NCBI GenBank assembly: GCA_036741235.1
Contig: DAINSQ010000040.1
Span: forward strand, 1 to 31,755
Length of the DNA stretch: 31,755 nt
Source of the DNA: JABWBR01 sp036741235
GTDB taxonomy: Bacteria > Bacteroidota > Bacteroidia > Chitinophagales > Saprospiraceae
Direction of reading: 5' to 3'
The position numbers and the translations under genes are program-made. This document shows positions 8,135 to 16,728 of this stretch, one piece after another (positions within the stretch are counted from its first letter, which is position 1; every line of letters begins with the position of its first letter). The notes under the pieces were generated by a model. It made no database searches, was not told the origin of the DNA, and saw nothing but the letters and a program-made list of their open reading frames with translations.

Positions 8135-8204
8135 TTGTAATATTATTGTATTATTATTGCATTAGCAAAACGAAGTTGCAGTGCAAAAAAACTTTGAAAA
8201 AAAG

Positions 8205-8236
8205 TTGGCATAGTGTTTTATATACACTTATATTTG
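8205..8236 (+). promoter_or_regulatory. Strong promoter upstream of purH-region transcript
   Basis: TTG at 8205-8207 and TATATTTG at 8229-8236 are separated by 21 bases, a good match to the Bacteroidota promoter. A second -7 match, TAACTTTG, lies at 8240-8247. No coding sequence begins downstream before a terminator at 8417-8452. Confidence 0.65.
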
Positions 8237-8242
8237 TACTAA

Positions 8243-8452
8243 CTTTGCCGCGCGATAGATGAAGGATGTTTCATTAATGCGCCAGACAGCCTGAAAAGGT
8301 TGTACAATAGCACTTGATCATACTTTTTAGTATTAAAATATAGCGCCGATAAAACTTTTTGACGCGCAAAAGAGTTTTAAAGATAGTTTTCATTTGGTTT
8401 TTTGGGGTTATACAAGGGGCGATTGTCTAAAGGCAGTCGCCCACTTTTTTTT
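8243..8452 (+). ncRNA. Candidate structured non-coding RNA (about 210 nt)
   Basis: The interval starts after a promoter with both elements and ends at a strong intrinsic terminator. No plausible protein is encoded. Local hairpins are evident: ACAGCCT-GAAA-AGGTTGT (8286-8303) with a tetraloop, ATACT-TTTT-AGTAT near 8318-8331, and an 11-bp hairpin at 8351-8378 with one bulged A whose loop ACGCG can pair with CGCG near the 5' end (8249-8254). I could not recognise tmRNA, RNase P or SRP RNA signatures. The size would suit 6S RNA, but I do not see a continuous long-hairpin fold, so identity stays open; it could also be a purH leader. Confidence 0.5.
8417..8452 (+). terminator. Intrinsic terminator of the candidate ncRNA
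   Basis: GGGCGATTG (8417-8425) pairs with CAGTCGCCC (8434-8442) with one G-T pair and an 8-nt loop. Eight T residues (8445-8452) follow. Confidence 0.85.
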
Positions 8453-8464
8453 CCAAAGGCTGCT

Positions 8465-8509
8465 CGAAAGGGGTCTTCTGATTATTACAGAAAACCCCTT
8501 TCGCTTTTT
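8465..8509 (+). terminator. Second tandem terminator before purH
   Basis: CGAAAGGGGT (8465-8474) pairs with ACCCCTTTCG (8494-8503), continued inside by TTCTG/CAGAA (8476-8480, 8488-8492) across a C/A mismatch with a 7-nt loop. Five T residues follow (8505-8509). It lies 13 bases after the first terminator. Confidence 0.8.
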
Positions 8510-8532
8510 CTATTCTTTTGCCCGGTTCTCCC

Positions 8533-8540
8533 TACCTTTG
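8533..8540 (+). promoter_or_regulatory. purH promoter -7 element
   Basis: TACCTTTG exactly matches TAnnTTTG and lies 34 bases before the purH ATG, downstream of both terminators. The -33 box is not clear. It supports independent purH transcription. Confidence 0.55.
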
Positions 8541-8574
8541 CAGCGCATTTCAATCATCACCAAGCCATAAACGC

Positions 8575-10101
8575 ATGTCTTCCGTACGTATTCAATCGGC
8601 CCTCATTTCTGTATATTACAAAGACGGCCTTGCGCCTGTCATCGAAGAACTGGCGCGCCTGGGCGTTCAACTTTTTTCCACCGGCGGCACCCATGAATTT
8701 ATCAACGGCATGGGAATACCGGTGGAGGCGGTGGAAGACTTGACGGGCTACCCCTCCATTCTCGACGGTCGGGTAAAAACGCTGCACCCAAAGGTGTTTG
8801 GGGGTATCCTGGCCCGCCGTGAGGCGGCGCATCTGGCTCAACTGGAGCAGTACCAGATACCGCCGATTGATTTGGTTATCGTTGACTTATATCCGTTTGA
8901 AGCCACCGTGGCGCAAACTACCGATGAGTCGACAATTATCGAAAAAATTGACATCGGCGGTATTTCGTTGATCCGGGCGGCAGCTAAAAATTATCGAGAC
9001 GTAGCCGTGGTAGCTTCTCGCGATGAATATTCCGCACTGCTAGACCTGCTTCGCGAAAAACAAGGCGCTACAGATCTGGAAGACCGCCGTGAATTAGCCC
9101 GCCGCGCTTTTGCCGTTACTTCGCATTACGACTCGGCGATTTTTCAATATTTTGACGGCGGCCGCGGCGATCTGGCATTCAAACAGAGTATTCCTGGCGC
9201 CTTGCCGTTGCGCTATGGCGAAAATCCCCATCAGCAAGGCACTTATTACGGCCATTTTGATGAAGTATTTGAAAAATTGGGCGGTAAAGAAATTTCCTAC
9301 AACAACCTGCTCGATATAGATGCCGCTATTGCATTAATGGCGGAATTCAAAAACGACAACCCCACTTTTGCTATCCTCAAACATAATAATGCCTGTGGTA
9401 TCGCTACCCGCCCCGGCGTTTTGCAAGCGTGGCAAGACGCTTTGGCAGGCGACCCGCTCTCTGCTTTCGGGGGGATTCTTATCTGCAATTGCGAAATAGA
9501 CGAGGCTACCGCTACCGCCATCGACCAGATATTCTATGAAGTGCTCATAGCGCCCGGGTTTTCTGATGCAGCAGCAAACTTGTTGTTGAAAAAGAAAAAC
9601 CGTATTTTACTGCGACTCAAAGCATACCCACAGCAGCATCAGGCTTTCCGCAGCCTCCTCAACGGCGTTATCGCCCAGGATGCCGATTTGCACACGGAAA
9701 CGGAAGCCGATTTTAAAACAGCAACAAAACGAGAAGCCTCTCCATCTGAAATCAACGATCTGCTTTTCGCCAACAAGTGTGTGAAACACCTCAAGTCAAA
9801 CGCTATTGCCCTGGTTAAAAATCAACAACTGGTTGGCATGGGTTGCGGGCAAACCTCGCGCGTTGACGCACTTCAGCATGCTGTCAACAAGGCCAAACAC
9901 TTCGGCTTCGACCTGTCGGGCGCAGTGATGGCCTCCGATGCCTTTTTCCCTTTCCCCGATTGTGTGGAAATCGCCGACCAGGCCGGCATTACTGCCGTTA
10001 TTCAACCCGGCGGCTCGGTAAAGGATCAGGAAAGCGTGAACTATTGCGACGCCCACAATATGGCCATGGTGATGACAGGTTACCGGCATTTCAAACACTA
10101 G
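8575..10101 (+). CDS. purH: Bifunctional AICAR transformylase / IMP cyclohydrolase
   Basis: Performs the last two steps of IMP synthesis. From the ATG at 8575 the protein has 508 residues, a normal length; a TTG at 8518 would start upstream of the promoter and is rejected. The N-terminal cyclohydrolase domain shows STGGTHEF, DGRVKTLHPKV and ILARR; the C-terminal transformylase domain shows LRYGENPHQ, LKHNNACGIA with the catalytic Lys-His, GDPLSAFGGI, and the ending GGSVKDQESV...DAHNMAMVMTG. The aminotransferase gene starts 3 bases later. Confidence 0.97.
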   Translation: MSSVRIQSALISVYYKDGLAPVIEELARLGVQLFSTGGTHEFINGMGIPVEAVEDLTGYPSILDGRVKTLHPKVFGGILARREAAHLAQLEQYQIPPIDLVIVDLYPFEATVAQTTDESTIIEKIDIGGISLIRAAAKNYRDVAVVASRDEYSALLDLLREKQGATDLEDRRELARRAFAVTSHYDSAIFQYFDGGRGDLAFKQSIPGALPLRYGENPHQQGTYYGHFDEVFEKLGGKEISYNNLLDIDAAIALMAEFKNDNPTFAILKHNNACGIATRPGVLQAWQDALAGDPLSAFGGILICNCEIDEATATAIDQIFYEVLIAPGFSDAAANLLLKKKNRILLRLKAYPQQHQAFRSLLNGVIAQDADLHTETEADFKTATKREASPSEINDLLFANKCVKHLKSNAIALVKNQQLVGMGCGQTSRVDALQHAVNKAKHFGFDLSGAVMASDAFFPFPDCVEIADQAGITAVIQPGGSVKDQESVNYCDAHNMAMVMTGYRHFKH

Positions 10102-10104
10102 GAT

Positions 10105-11250
10105 ATGGAAAACCACTCCAAGCTGCCCCATGTTGGTACCACGATATTTACAGTGATGTCGGCATTGGCGCAGGAGCACCGTGCTATCAATCTATCGCAG
10201 GGTTTCCCCAATTTTCCTACCTCGGAGGCTTTGCATCAATTGGTGTACCAATACATGCGGCAAGGCTACAACCAGTACGCCCCCATGGCAGGCGTGCCGC
10301 TGCTCCGACAACGCATCGCCGACAAAATAGCCGCCATGTACGGCACAAACGTCGACCCCGATAGCGAAATTACGATTACCGCCGGCGGCACGCAGGCCCT
10401 CTTTTCGGCTATCACAGCCTTTATCAGGCCCGGCGATGAGGTGATCATCTTTGAACCCGCTTATGATTCCTATGCACCCTCTGTAGAGGTGAATGGCGGT
10501 AAAGTAGCGCCCTATACCCTGCAAGCGCCGGATTACCGCATCAACTGGGAGGAGGTGGCCCAACTGATTAGTCCGCTCACCCGGATGATCATTATTAATA
10601 CGCCACACAACCCCACGGGGACGATCTTAAAACAGGAGGACCTGCTTGCCTTGGAAAAACTTACAGCAGGAACGAATATTTTGGTATTAAGCGACGAAGT
10701 ATACGAGCACCTGGTTTTTGACGGCTTGTCGCATCAGAGTGTACTGCGGTTCCCAGCGCTTCGAGCACGCAGTCTGGCAGTGTATTCTTTTGGCAAAACT
10801 TTTCACCACACGGGTTGGAAAATTGGATATTGCGTGGCGCCGCCCGAACTCACCGTTGAATTCAGGAAAGTACACCAATTTAATGTTTTTGCGGTTAATA
10901 CGCCTATTCAGTATGCGCTGGCCGACTTCATGGCCAATCCGGCGGAATATCTCAGCTTACCTGATTTTTTTCAACAAAAGCGCGATTTTTTTCTTCGGGC
11001 CATGGCCGGAAGCAGACTCCGCCCCCTGGCCTGTGAAGGTACATATTTTCAGTTGGTCGATTACAGCGCAATAAGCGACGAACCCGACGTGCAGTTTGTG
11101 CGCAAACTGATTACCGATTTCGGCGTCGCTGCCATACCGGTATCGGTATTTTACGGCACACCACCGCCCGGCGACCGGGTCATCAGGCTGTGTTTTGCAA
11201 AAACGGAGGAGACGCTACAGCAGGCCGGCGAACTGCTGAATAAGGTCTGA
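10105..11250 (+). CDS. PLP-dependent aminotransferase, methionine aminotransferase-like
   Basis: Class I/II fold-type I aminotransferase of 381 residues. Cofactor residues are visible: N169 (NTPHNPTG), D197 and Y200 (LSDEVYEHL), and the Schiff-base lysine K231 in SFGKTFHHTGWKIGY. INLSQGFPNFP (28-38) and YNQYAPMAG are typical of the YbdL/kynurenine aminotransferase subgroup, which act on methionine and aromatic amino acids (family knowledge). Coupled to purH by a 3-base gap. It ends 9 bases from the convergent cinA gene with no obvious terminator between them. Confidence 0.9.
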   Translation: MENHSKLPHVGTTIFTVMSALAQEHRAINLSQGFPNFPTSEALHQLVYQYMRQGYNQYAPMAGVPLLRQRIADKIAAMYGTNVDPDSEITITAGGTQALFSAITAFIRPGDEVIIFEPAYDSYAPSVEVNGGKVAPYTLQAPDYRINWEEVAQLISPLTRMIIINTPHNPTGTILKQEDLLALEKLTAGTNILVLSDEVYEHLVFDGLSHQSVLRFPALRARSLAVYSFGKTFHHTGWKIGYCVAPPELTVEFRKVHQFNVFAVNTPIQYALADFMANPAEYLSLPDFFQQKRDFFLRAMAGSRLRPLACEGTYFQLVDYSAISDEPDVQFVRKLITDFGVAAIPVSVFYGTPPPGDRVIRLCFAKTEETLQQAGELLNKV

Positions 11251-11259
11251 GCCCCATCT

Positions 11260-12504
11260 TTAAGCATATTCCAGCAGCCATTGCCTTATCATATTCAGCG
11301 CTTGGATAGAAGCAGCCTGAATCGTTTTCAGCCGGTCGCGGCCAATAACAAAACGCCTGGCTATAATATGGTCGGTATTACCCACGGCAATCCACACAGT
11401 GCCCACCGGTTTTTCTTCGGTGCCGCCTGTGGGGCCGGCGATACCCGAAATGGCAACAGCCACATCTACTGCCAAAGCGCCGACGGCGCCGCGAACCATT
11501 TCCCTCACTGTTTCTTCACTAACAGCGCCGTGTTGCTCAAGCGTTGCTGCCTGCACGCCCAGTTGCGCCATCTTAACCTCATTGGCGTAAGCAACTATAC
11601 TTCCTTTAAAATAAGCCGAAGCCCCCGGGATCGCGGTGATCAGGTGGGCCAAATAACCGCCGGTGCAACTCTCTGCAGTTCCCAGCCACATATTTCGTTC
11701 GAGAAGCATACGGCCAATGGCAGCTTCGAGGTGGTCGTTGCCGTGGCCGAAGACGATTTCCGACAGTAAATTCGTGAGTTCGGCAGCTTTGGCGTCCAGT
11801 TCGGCGTTGAGTTCCGCCTCATTTTTGGCCGTCCCCGTGAGGCGAAGCCGCACCTGGCTGATACCAGGCAAATAGGCCAGTTTGATATGCGGCGGCAATG
11901 TTGCTTCAAAATCTGACAAGCGTTCCGCAATAATCGATTCGCCCTCACCAACGGTCAAAATGGTGCGATGTGCGATGGGCAAGCCGGGGAAGCGTTCCCG
12001 CAATCGCGGTACCACCTCGTTTTCCATCAAGTATTGCATCTCAAACGGCACGCCAGGCATAGAGACGACAACTTTCCCTTCATAATCAAACCACATACCC
12101 GGCGCCGTTCCCATTTTGTTGTGTAAAATGAGCGCGTTGGCAGGCATGTAGCACTGCCCTTTATGGGCATCCGTCATTTTGCGGCCCCATTTTTCCATAA
12201 TTCGGGATATGCGTTCATAAGTAGGTTCGTGAAATACCATATCCACGCCGAAAAAATCGGCAAGCGCTTTTTTGGTAATATCGTCTTTTGTCGGGCCTAA
12301 CCCGCCGGTAATCAATACGGCGTCGGCGTGCGTTAATCCATCAACCAGGGCGCGGCGTATATCGCCGGCTTCGTCGCCGATGATCGCATTCCAGGTCACG
12401 CGACCGCCGTGCAAGTTGAGCTGTTGGGCCATCCAGGCGGCATTGGTATTCACCACTTGTCCGATGAGCAACTCATCGCCGATATTGATGAGGTGTATTT
12501 TCAT
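11260..12504 (-). CDS. cinA: CinA family protein
   Basis: A 414-residue protein with two domains. The N-terminal molybdopterin-binding-like domain (about 1-170) has GDELLIGQVVNTNAAW and TGGLGPTKDDITKKAL, typical of the ADP-ribose pyrophosphatase-type half. The C-terminal domain (about 255-414) has TAESCTGGYLAHLIT and AISGIAGPTGGTEEKPVGTVW, the nicotinamide mononucleotide deamidase signature. Such proteins recycle pyridine nucleotide by-products (family knowledge). The start at 12504 (MKIHLINIGDELL) is used because an upstream extension of 32 residues is unlike the family. Divergent from the dipeptidase gene, 89 bases away. Confidence 0.93.
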   Translation of the reverse strand: MKIHLINIGDELLIGQVVNTNAAWMAQQLNLHGGRVTWNAIIGDEAGDIRRALVDGLTHADAVLITGGLGPTKDDITKKALADFFGVDMVFHEPTYERISRIMEKWGRKMTDAHKGQCYMPANALILHNKMGTAPGMWFDYEGKVVVSMPGVPFEMQYLMENEVVPRLRERFPGLPIAHRTILTVGEGESIIAERLSDFEATLPPHIKLAYLPGISQVRLRLTGTAKNEAELNAELDAKAAELTNLLSEIVFGHGNDHLEAAIGRMLLERNMWLGTAESCTGGYLAHLITAIPGASAYFKGSIVAYANEVKMAQLGVQAATLEQHGAVSEETVREMVRGAVGALAVDVAVAISGIAGPTGGTEEKPVGTVWIAVGNTDHIIARRFVIGRDRLKTIQAASIQALNMIRQWLLEYA

Positions 12505-12593
12505 AATTTGCAAAATTGGCCCCGAAGGTCGGGAATTTTGATTTGCTAAAACAGGAATTTTTGTTATATTCGAAGCGCAATAATACAACAGCC

Positions 12594-14036
12594 ATGACAC
12601 TGCAAGATCTTCAACCCAAAGCGCTATGGAGCAATTTTGCCGCGCTTAACGCCATACCCCGCGCTTCCAAAAAAGAAACCCGCGTCATCGCATTTATGAA
12701 AAACTTCGGCGAGCAACTTGGTTTGCCGGTAAAAGTAGATCATGTCGGCAATGTGGTGATCAAGAAACCGGCAACCGTCGGCATGGAAAGCCGCCCAACG
12801 GTGGTTTTGCAAGCCCATTTGGATATGGTGCATCAAAAAAATGCCGACACGGTTTTCGACTTCGATAGCGAAGGTATTCGCAGTTATATCGACGGCGATT
12901 GGGTAAAGGCTCAGGGGACTACGCTGGGCGCTGACAACGGCATCGGAGTAGCGGCTATCATGACGCTATTGCAATCGACCGATATTCCGCATCCTGCCCT
13001 GGAGGCGCTTTTTACCATTGATGAAGAAACCGGCATGACCGGCGCTGAGGGCCTCGACGCCACACTGCTGAGCGGCAAGATCATGTTGAACCTGGATTCT
13101 GAAGAAGACAACGAACTTACCATAGGTTGCGCGGGCGGTATCAATACCATGACGACCCTGCATTACGCCGAAGAAACGCCGCAACAAGGCGCCCAAGCTT
13201 ATGTGATAACGGTAAAAGGACTCAAAGGCGGCCATTCGGGCATCGATATCCACCTGGGGCGCGGCAACGCCAATAAGTTGTTGACCCGGCTACTGTTTCA
13301 CACTGGAAGGCCTTACGGCGCGAGAATTGCTTCTTTCGACGGCGGTAGCTTGCGAAATGCCATCCCGCGAGAAGCTTTCGCTATCATTACTACTACCCAT
13401 CGCGCCGAATTTATAGAGGAATTCGAGCGCCGGAAAAACTATATCAAAGCCGAATTTCACAGTATCGAACCCGATATGTCGATTGAATTGACTGAAACAG
13501 CTCTGCCTGCCAAAGTAATGGCCCTGCCAGACCAGGAAAAAGCGCTGCAGGCTCTGTATGCCGTTCCCAACGGCGTATTCCGGATGAGCCCCGATATCCC
13601 AGGCCTCGTAGAAACATCCTCCAGCCTGGCCCGCGTCATTATCAAAGACGGCGTTTTTACTTCGCAAAGCTTACAACGCAGCTCCGTAGAATCGGGCAAA
13701 GAAGATATTGTCAATGCCGTCGCAGCTGCATTCGAAGCTATTGGCGCCGGCGTGGAAAATTCGGGCAGCTACCCGGGGTGGGCGCCCAACCCCGACTCAA
13801 GGGTGCTGCGCGTGATGGAAGGGCTTTATGCCGATTTGTTCGGTGAAAAACCGCATGTGGCCGCTTGTCACGCCGGGCTCGAATGCGGCATCATCGGCAA
13901 ACACTACCCAGGTATGGATATGATCTCTTTGGGCCCAACGATCCGTCACCCCCATTCGCCCGATGAAAAAGTACATATTCCTTCTGTTCAAAAATTCTGG
14001 ACGTACCTTCAGGCGGCGCTGGCGCAAATGAATTAA
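12594..14036 (+). CDS. pepD: Cytosolic aminoacyl-histidine dipeptidase (PepD-like, M20)
   Basis: Zinc dipeptidase of the M20 family acting on varied dipeptides. The 480-residue protein contains the metal-binding motifs HLDMVHQKN, LGADNGIGVA (bridging Asp), DEETGMTGAEG (catalytic Glu pair) and LNLDSEEDNELTIGC, then the dimerisation region with LKGGHSGIDIHLGRGNA, and a late His in GPTIRHPHSPDE. The ATG at 12594 is chosen because residues before it do not look like the family and would overlap the divergent regulatory region. TATATTCG at 12575-12582 is a weak -7 candidate. The metallo-hydrolase gene follows after 36 bases. Confidence 0.92.
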   Translation: MTLQDLQPKALWSNFAALNAIPRASKKETRVIAFMKNFGEQLGLPVKVDHVGNVVIKKPATVGMESRPTVVLQAHLDMVHQKNADTVFDFDSEGIRSYIDGDWVKAQGTTLGADNGIGVAAIMTLLQSTDIPHPALEALFTIDEETGMTGAEGLDATLLSGKIMLNLDSEEDNELTIGCAGGINTMTTLHYAEETPQQGAQAYVITVKGLKGGHSGIDIHLGRGNANKLLTRLLFHTGRPYGARIASFDGGSLRNAIPREAFAIITTTHRAEFIEEFERRKNYIKAEFHSIEPDMSIELTETALPAKVMALPDQEKALQALYAVPNGVFRMSPDIPGLVETSSSLARVIIKDGVFTSQSLQRSSVESGKEDIVNAVAAAFEAIGAGVENSGSYPGWAPNPDSRVLRVMEGLYADLFGEKPHVAACHAGLECGIIGKHYPGMDMISLGPTIRHPHSPDEKVHIPSVQKFWTYLQAALAQMN

Positions 14037-14072
14037 GAAAAAAGTTCTATTTTGCCCTAAATTGGCTTTGAT

Positions 14073-15467
14073 ATGAAAATCATGTTCTGCGGAGCAGCCC
14101 GTGAAGTCACGGGTAGCGCACATTTGATTACCCTCAACGACGGATTCCGGATATTGCTCGATTGCGGGCTATACCAGGGCAGATCCGAACAGTGGAAGGC
14201 TTTTAACTATTCCTGGTTTTTTCCGCCGGAAGAACTTGATGTGCTTGTCTTGTCACATGCTCATATCGATCATAGCGGGCGGATTCCGCGACTGGTCAAA
14301 GAGGGTTTTACCGGGTCGATTCACAGCACGCATGCCACGCGCAGCTTGTGCGCTATCATGTTGCTTGACAGCGCAAAAATTCAAGAAAGCGATACGGCCT
14401 ATTACAACAAGCGCCACGACGAAAAAGAGTGGCGCGATCCCTTGTATACTGATGCTGACGTGCACAATGCGCTAAAATTATTTGTGAGCCACGGTTATGA
14501 AACCTGGTTCAGTATACATCCGGATGTTGATGTGTTGTATCGCGATGCCGGTCACATCCTTGGCAGCGCCAGCGTTACGCTGCGAATTCGAGAAAATGGC
14601 CGCACTTTTTATTTTGGCTTTACGGGGGACATTGGCAGGCCCAATCGCCCCATTTTGCGCGACCCGCAACCGATGCCGGAAGTAGAATACCTGATTTGCG
14701 AATCGACTTACGGCGATCAGGAACACGAGCAGGCGCCGCAAGAGATTGAGCACTTTTTGCAGATCATCGAGCATACCTGCGTCAACAAAAAAGGCAAATT
14801 GATTATTCCCGCATTCAGCGTGGGCCGTACCCAGGAAATCGTATACATTCTCGATCAGTTGGAATCCTCGGGGCGGCTCCCGGATATCCCCGTATATGTC
14901 GATAGCCCGCTGGCCGTCAATGCTACCACGATATTCGGCGCTCACCCCGAGTGTTTTGATGATGACCTCACTGCATATTTACACACCGACAGTAATCCAT
15001 TTGGTTTCAACCGGCTCAAATACATCAGGGATGTTGAAGGCTCAAAAGCGCTCAACAGTTCTACGGAGCCGTGTATTATCATCAGTTCATCGGGCATGAT
15101 GAACGCCGGGCGCGTCAAGCACCATTTGTTCAACGGTATTGACAAACCGGAAAACACCGTGCTCATTGTTGGTTATTGCTCGCCCGAAACGCCGGGTGGC
15201 TTCCTGCGCGACGGCGCCCAGGTCATCAAGTTATTCGGCGAGTGGAAACCGGTTAAAGCCGATATATCCATAATGGACTCCTTTTCAGCCCATGCGGATC
15301 GAAAAGAGATGCTCGATTTCCTGCAAAATCAAAAAGCGGGGCTCAAAAAGCTGTTCCTGGTACACGGCACGCTGGAGCGCCAGGAAGCTTTCCGCCAATA
15401 TTTACAGGGGCATGGCTACAACGACGTGGTCATCCCCGAATTGGGGCAGGAATACGAGTTAGGTTAA
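14073..15467 (+). CDS. Beta-CASP metallo-beta-lactamase fold RNA hydrolase
   Basis: The 464-residue product has the metal-binding signature HAHIDH (62-67), a further His in DAGHILGSA, the FTGDIG aspartate motif, the beta-CASP domain (about 230-390) with SSSGMMNAGR, and a C-terminal RMMBL segment with FSAHADRKEM and LVHG. This is the architecture of CPSF73/YsgA-like RNA nucleases of bacteria and archaea. Metal ligands are intact, so it is likely an active RNase (inference). Probably co-transcribed with the dipeptidase gene; no shared function is obvious. Confidence 0.9.
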   Translation: MKIMFCGAAREVTGSAHLITLNDGFRILLDCGLYQGRSEQWKAFNYSWFFPPEELDVLVLSHAHIDHSGRIPRLVKEGFTGSIHSTHATRSLCAIMLLDSAKIQESDTAYYNKRHDEKEWRDPLYTDADVHNALKLFVSHGYETWFSIHPDVDVLYRDAGHILGSASVTLRIRENGRTFYFGFTGDIGRPNRPILRDPQPMPEVEYLICESTYGDQEHEQAPQEIEHFLQIIEHTCVNKKGKLIIPAFSVGRTQEIVYILDQLESSGRLPDIPVYVDSPLAVNATTIFGAHPECFDDDLTAYLHTDSNPFGFNRLKYIRDVEGSKALNSSTEPCIIISSSGMMNAGRVKHHLFNGIDKPENTVLIVGYCSPETPGGFLRDGAQVIKLFGEWKPVKADISIMDSFSAHADRKEMLDFLQNQKAGLKKLFLVHGTLERQEAFRQYLQGHGYNDVVIPELGQEYELG

Positions 15468-15476
15468 TACTTGAAG

Positions 15477-16385
15477 CTATTGACTTAGCCAATACATAAT
15501 ATTCAGGAGTAGTTGGGCATTTTGTTTTGCTTCCGGCGATCCCATTCCTGTGGGTATGCGTTGGGGGCCTGCCAGTTGTGAAGAAAACATTGCAGCTTCT
15601 CCAGAGACAAATACCTTGCCTTTATGATACGTCCGGTAAGCCATTTGATGGAGCCCCTTAGCTGATTGCATGGGGGTGTCGTTATTAAATTCCCAGGCTG
15701 TTTCGGGAAGCAATATTGTATAGGTGTCGTTGAGCGCCAATACGGATTGCGCTTGCGGCGGGATAGTAAATGCTTGCCCGGTAAAAGTTGCGATTGTATC
15801 CACCCGGTCTGCCGGGGTAGCGCCGTCTGTTATTAGGCAAGACTGCAAAGTGTTATTGCTGCGGTAAAAGACTTCAGCGCTGCGCCGGCGGTTATCCATG
15901 GCAAAACCATTTGTAAAACCAAACCCAAAAGCTGCAGCCAGATCGGTAGCGGCGCCGCCAAAAGGCATATGGTCGGCAATCAAAAAGAGGCTTCCACCGT
16001 GTGCTACCCACTCGCGAACCGCCTCTATCTCCTGGGCTGTAAATGCCGACGGGGTAGGTAATTGCCAATTGCCATCGGCATTAGATACATGCAAGGCATT
16101 GGATATGACTAATATACGGCATTGCGAAAGCGACGCATAGGAGAAAATATTCTCATTGGCTTGTAATTGATAGCCATCTGCCATAAGTAAATTCCCAAAA
16201 GCGTAATATCTCCCTCCAAGGGTATGAAAATTATGATGGGCTTCATCCAGCCAAACCACCGGCCCTTTATTGAATTCAAAATGAGGGTGTGAAATTGGGT
16301 AAGTAAAAGCGCTGTCAGGCGTCTGTTGAGCCTGTGCAAGGCCGCTCACCAGCATGAGTAGCATTGCTGTGAGTATTTTAGTCAT
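15477..16385 (-). CDS. Secreted hypothetical protein with DUF4350/GATase1-like fold
   Basis: A 302-residue protein with a clear signal peptide (residues 1-19, ending AQA|Q). Secretion is inferred from this. The middle shows strand-rich segments VVWLDEAHHNF, CRILVISNALH and REWVAHGGSLFLIADHMPFGG, which suggest a flavodoxin or glutamine-amidotransferase-like Rossmann fold as in DUF4350. The C-terminus GKVFVSGEAAMFSSQL...AKQNAQLLLNIMYWL resembles the end of that family. No catalytic residue can be named and function is unknown. It is convergent with the metallo-hydrolase gene (9-base gap). Confidence 0.6.
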   Translation of the reverse strand: MTKILTAMLLMLVSGLAQAQQTPDSAFTYPISHPHFEFNKGPVVWLDEAHHNFHTLGGRYYAFGNLLMADGYQLQANENIFSYASLSQCRILVISNALHVSNADGNWQLPTPSAFTAQEIEAVREWVAHGGSLFLIADHMPFGGAATDLAAAFGFGFTNGFAMDNRRRSAEVFYRSNNTLQSCLITDGATPADRVDTIATFTGQAFTIPPQAQSVLALNDTYTILLPETAWEFNNDTPMQSAKGLHQMAYRTYHKGKVFVSGEAAMFSSQLAGPQRIPTGMGSPEAKQNAQLLLNIMYWLSQ

Positions 16386-16428
16386 AACAATCGGGTTTAA
16401 TTGAAAAATATCCGTAGTGGGGCCTTAG

Positions 16429-16703
16429 AGCATGTTTGGACATTCGTCAATTGACTTCGTCGAATCTTCGATTTGGCTACAAGCGGCAAATTTTGTTTTA
16501 TTCGCTTCGCGAGTTCAGCCTGTCAGCGTGACGTTTAGTCACCCTTCCAGGCTTCATGTTGCGTTTTTTCGCCGTAGCTGCCGGCTATCCCGACTCGCGA
16601 GTCGGGACAAAACGCGCCCCCGCCTTGCGGGACTTCGCTGCGCTACGCTCGTCTAAAATAAAATTTGCTCGCTTTCGCTTAATCACGAAAATCCAAACAT
16701 GCT
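16429..16703. mobile_element. MITE-like inverted-repeat element (275 bp)
   Basis: The element begins AGCATGTTTGGA (16429-16440) and ends TCCAAACATGCT (16692-16703), perfect 12-bp terminal inverted repeats. Both sides carry CTTAG (16424-16428, 16704-16708), a candidate 5-bp target duplication. Subterminal arms are also imperfectly complementary (GCAAATTTT... near 16481 and ...AAAATTTGC near 16662). Internal hairpins include GTGAC-GTTTA-GTCAC, the 20-nt palindrome at 16588-16607 enclosed by GCGTTTT/AAAACGC, and CCCGC/GCGGG. No transposase is encoded; a 74-codon open frame in it looks spurious. It would have to be moved in trans. Confidence 0.75.
16588..16607. repeat. TCCCGA...TCGGGA palindrome, copy 2
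   Basis: TCCCGACTCGCGAGTCGGGA is a perfect 20-nt palindrome inside the MITE-like element, enclosed by GCGTTTT (16561-16567) and AAAACGC (16609-16615). Ends match the copies at 6840 and 31661. Confidence 0.75.
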
Positions 16704-16728
16704 CTTAGTCTTCCACTACGGATATAGC

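Larger units (their letters stand above)
16404..16725 (-). terminator. Split intrinsic terminator of the dienelactone hydrolase gene
   Basis: On the minus strand, 3 bases after the hydrolase stop, ATATCCGTAGTGG (16725-16713) is complemented perfectly by CCACTACGGATAT (16420-16408), followed by a T-run (16407-16404). The two 13-base arms are now about 290 bases apart because a repeat element lies between them. Removing that element and one CTTAG copy leaves a 12-nt loop, an ordinary terminator. Confidence 0.75.

Noticed and set aside
8243..8452. tmRNA, RNase P RNA, SRP RNA or ZTP riboswitch upstream of purH
   Set aside because: Length is too short for tmRNA and RNase P RNA, and I see no SRP GGAA-loop signature or ZTP-type CCGGG core. 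The transcript remains unassigned.
8402..8743. 113-codon frame over the two terminators and the start of purH
   Set aside because: It translates both terminator hairpins and overlaps purH in another frame.
12505..12600. N-terminal extension of CinA by 32 residues
   Set aside because: The extension lies in the divergent regulatory region and overlaps the start of the dipeptidase gene; the family begins at MKIHLINIGDELL.
16432..16656. 74-codon open frame within the MITE-like element
   Set aside because: It is made of the hairpin and palindrome sequence of the element, with no protein-like pattern.
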